Assembly (NCBI GenBank): GCA_027069035.1
Contig: JALXFI010000242.1
Location: forward strand, 1 to 5,576
DNA from: a bacterium
Lineage (GTDB): Bacteria; Desulfobacterota; GWC2-55-46; S146-80; JALXFI01
Direction: 5' to 3'
DNA: 5,576 bases
Shown: piece by piece, positions 5,448 through 5,576 of the stretch
How positions within the stretch are numbered: position 1 is the stretch's first letter
Layout of the letters: each line of letters begins with the position of its first letter
Notes under the pieces: generated by a model
What the model was told of the DNA's origin: nothing
What the model saw: the letters and a program-made list of their open reading frames with translations, nothing else
Database searches by the model: none
Position numbers and translations under genes: made by a program

Positions 5448-5476
5448 TTGATTATTAAATCTTATTGCTATATATA
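5448..5476 (+). promoter_or_regulatory. Candidate promoter for the response regulator gene
   Basis: TTGATT (5448-5453), a 17-bp spacer and TATATA (5471-5476) form a plausible sigma70-type promoter. TATAGT at 5473-5478 is an alternative -10 with 19-bp spacing. Transcription would start near 5483-5485, leaving a leader of about 32 nt before the ATG at 5516. The surrounding sequence is very AT-rich, which lowers specificity. Confidence 0.4.
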
Positions 5477-5515
5477 GTAAATTGAAGTAGTTTTTAAATT
5501 TAGAGGCAGTCCTGT

Positions 5516-5576
5516 ATGAAAGCAAGAATTCTGGTAATAGAAGACTCTCCATCTCAGGCAAGGGAAATTACAGAGG
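5516..5576 (+). CDS. Response regulator receiver domain, N-terminal fragment
   Basis: Only the first 20 codons lie in the window (MKARILVIEDSPSQAREITE), and the gene runs off the right edge. The start is ATG 5516, with AGAGG at 5502-5506 and a 9-nt gap. The fragment shows the first beta strand (ARILVIE) and the acidic pair Glu9-Asp10, which in receiver domains binds Mg2+ beside the phospho-accepting aspartate, followed by SPSQA at the start of helix 1. This is the classic opening of a CheY-like domain. The phosphorylation site and any output domain lie outside, so it cannot be said whether this is a stand-alone CheY-type protein, a transcription factor, a cyclic-di-GMP enzyme or part of a hybrid kinase. 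It is divergent from the 85-aa gene. Confidence 0.85.
   Translation, partial: MKARILVIEDSPSQAREITE

Larger units (their letters stand above)
5209..5515. other. Intergenic region between two divergent transcription units
   Basis: This 307-bp stretch holds no gene I can support. From left to right it contains palindrome copy 2 (5222-5249), the 121-bp inverted repeat (5248-5368), an AT-rich segment (5401-5500) and the candidate promoter of the response regulator (5448-5476). A minus-strand frame stays open from 5437 to 5216, but its only early initiation codons are TTG/ATT without a ribosome site and its C-terminus is encoded by the palindrome. Confidence 0.6.

Overview
The window looks like bacterial chromosome from an anaerobic or facultatively anaerobic bacterium. 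Base composition is moderate (roughly mid-40s % GC by eye), genes have good Shine-Dalgarno sites and are tightly packed, and GTG and TTG starts are used. The gene content fits lineages such as Nitrospirota or Thermodesulfobacteriota ('deltaproteobacteria'): a class E succinate dehydrogenase/fumarate reductase, a TRAP organic-acid transporter, short basic proteins and a dispersed palindromic repeat. That assignment is inferred from style, not from a marker gene.

Layout. Positions 1-873, minus strand: the 5' part of a TRAP transporter large permease (dctM, running off the left edge) preceded by its small permease (dctQ), with stop and start sharing one base. Positions 874-1106: a divergent intergenic region with overlapping candidate promoters for both directions and a 28-bp palindrome. 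Positions 1107-4622, plus strand: a three-gene operon for a succinate:acceptor oxidoreductase, made of flavoprotein (sdhA/frdA), iron-sulfur protein (sdhB/frdB) and an HdrB-like protein with two CCG domains (SdhE/MfrE type). Positions 4670-5094, minus strand: two small uncharacterised basic proteins (85 and 55 aa), with stop and start sharing one base, behind a good sigma70-type promoter. Positions 5209-5515: an intergenic stretch with a second copy of the palindrome, abutting a 121-bp imperfect inverted repeat. From 5516, plus strand: the first 20 codons of a response regulator.

How the genes work together. SdhA, SdhB and SdhE should form a soluble or peripherally bound complex that interconverts succinate and fumarate. 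Electrons would pass from FAD through [2Fe-2S] and cubane clusters to the CCG-domain subunit, which replaces the usual haem-bearing membrane anchor. No SdhC/SdhD gene is present. SdhB lacks the canonical quinone-site residues and carries the extra cysteine expected to turn the usual [3Fe-4S] site into [4Fe-4S]. SdhA has no room for a twin-arginine signal, so the complex should be cytoplasmic, unlike periplasmic MfrABE. The divergent TRAP permeases could import an organic acid related to this metabolism, but their sequence recalls the keto-acid/mannitol-chloroaromatic TRAP branch rather than classical C4-dicarboxylate DctQM, and no substrate-binding protein is in the window.

The most noteworthy points are the class E features of the Sdh complex, with an unresolved electron acceptor, and the hairpin-rich block at 5222-5368. 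I see no CRISPR array, tRNA, rRNA, transposase or defence genes.
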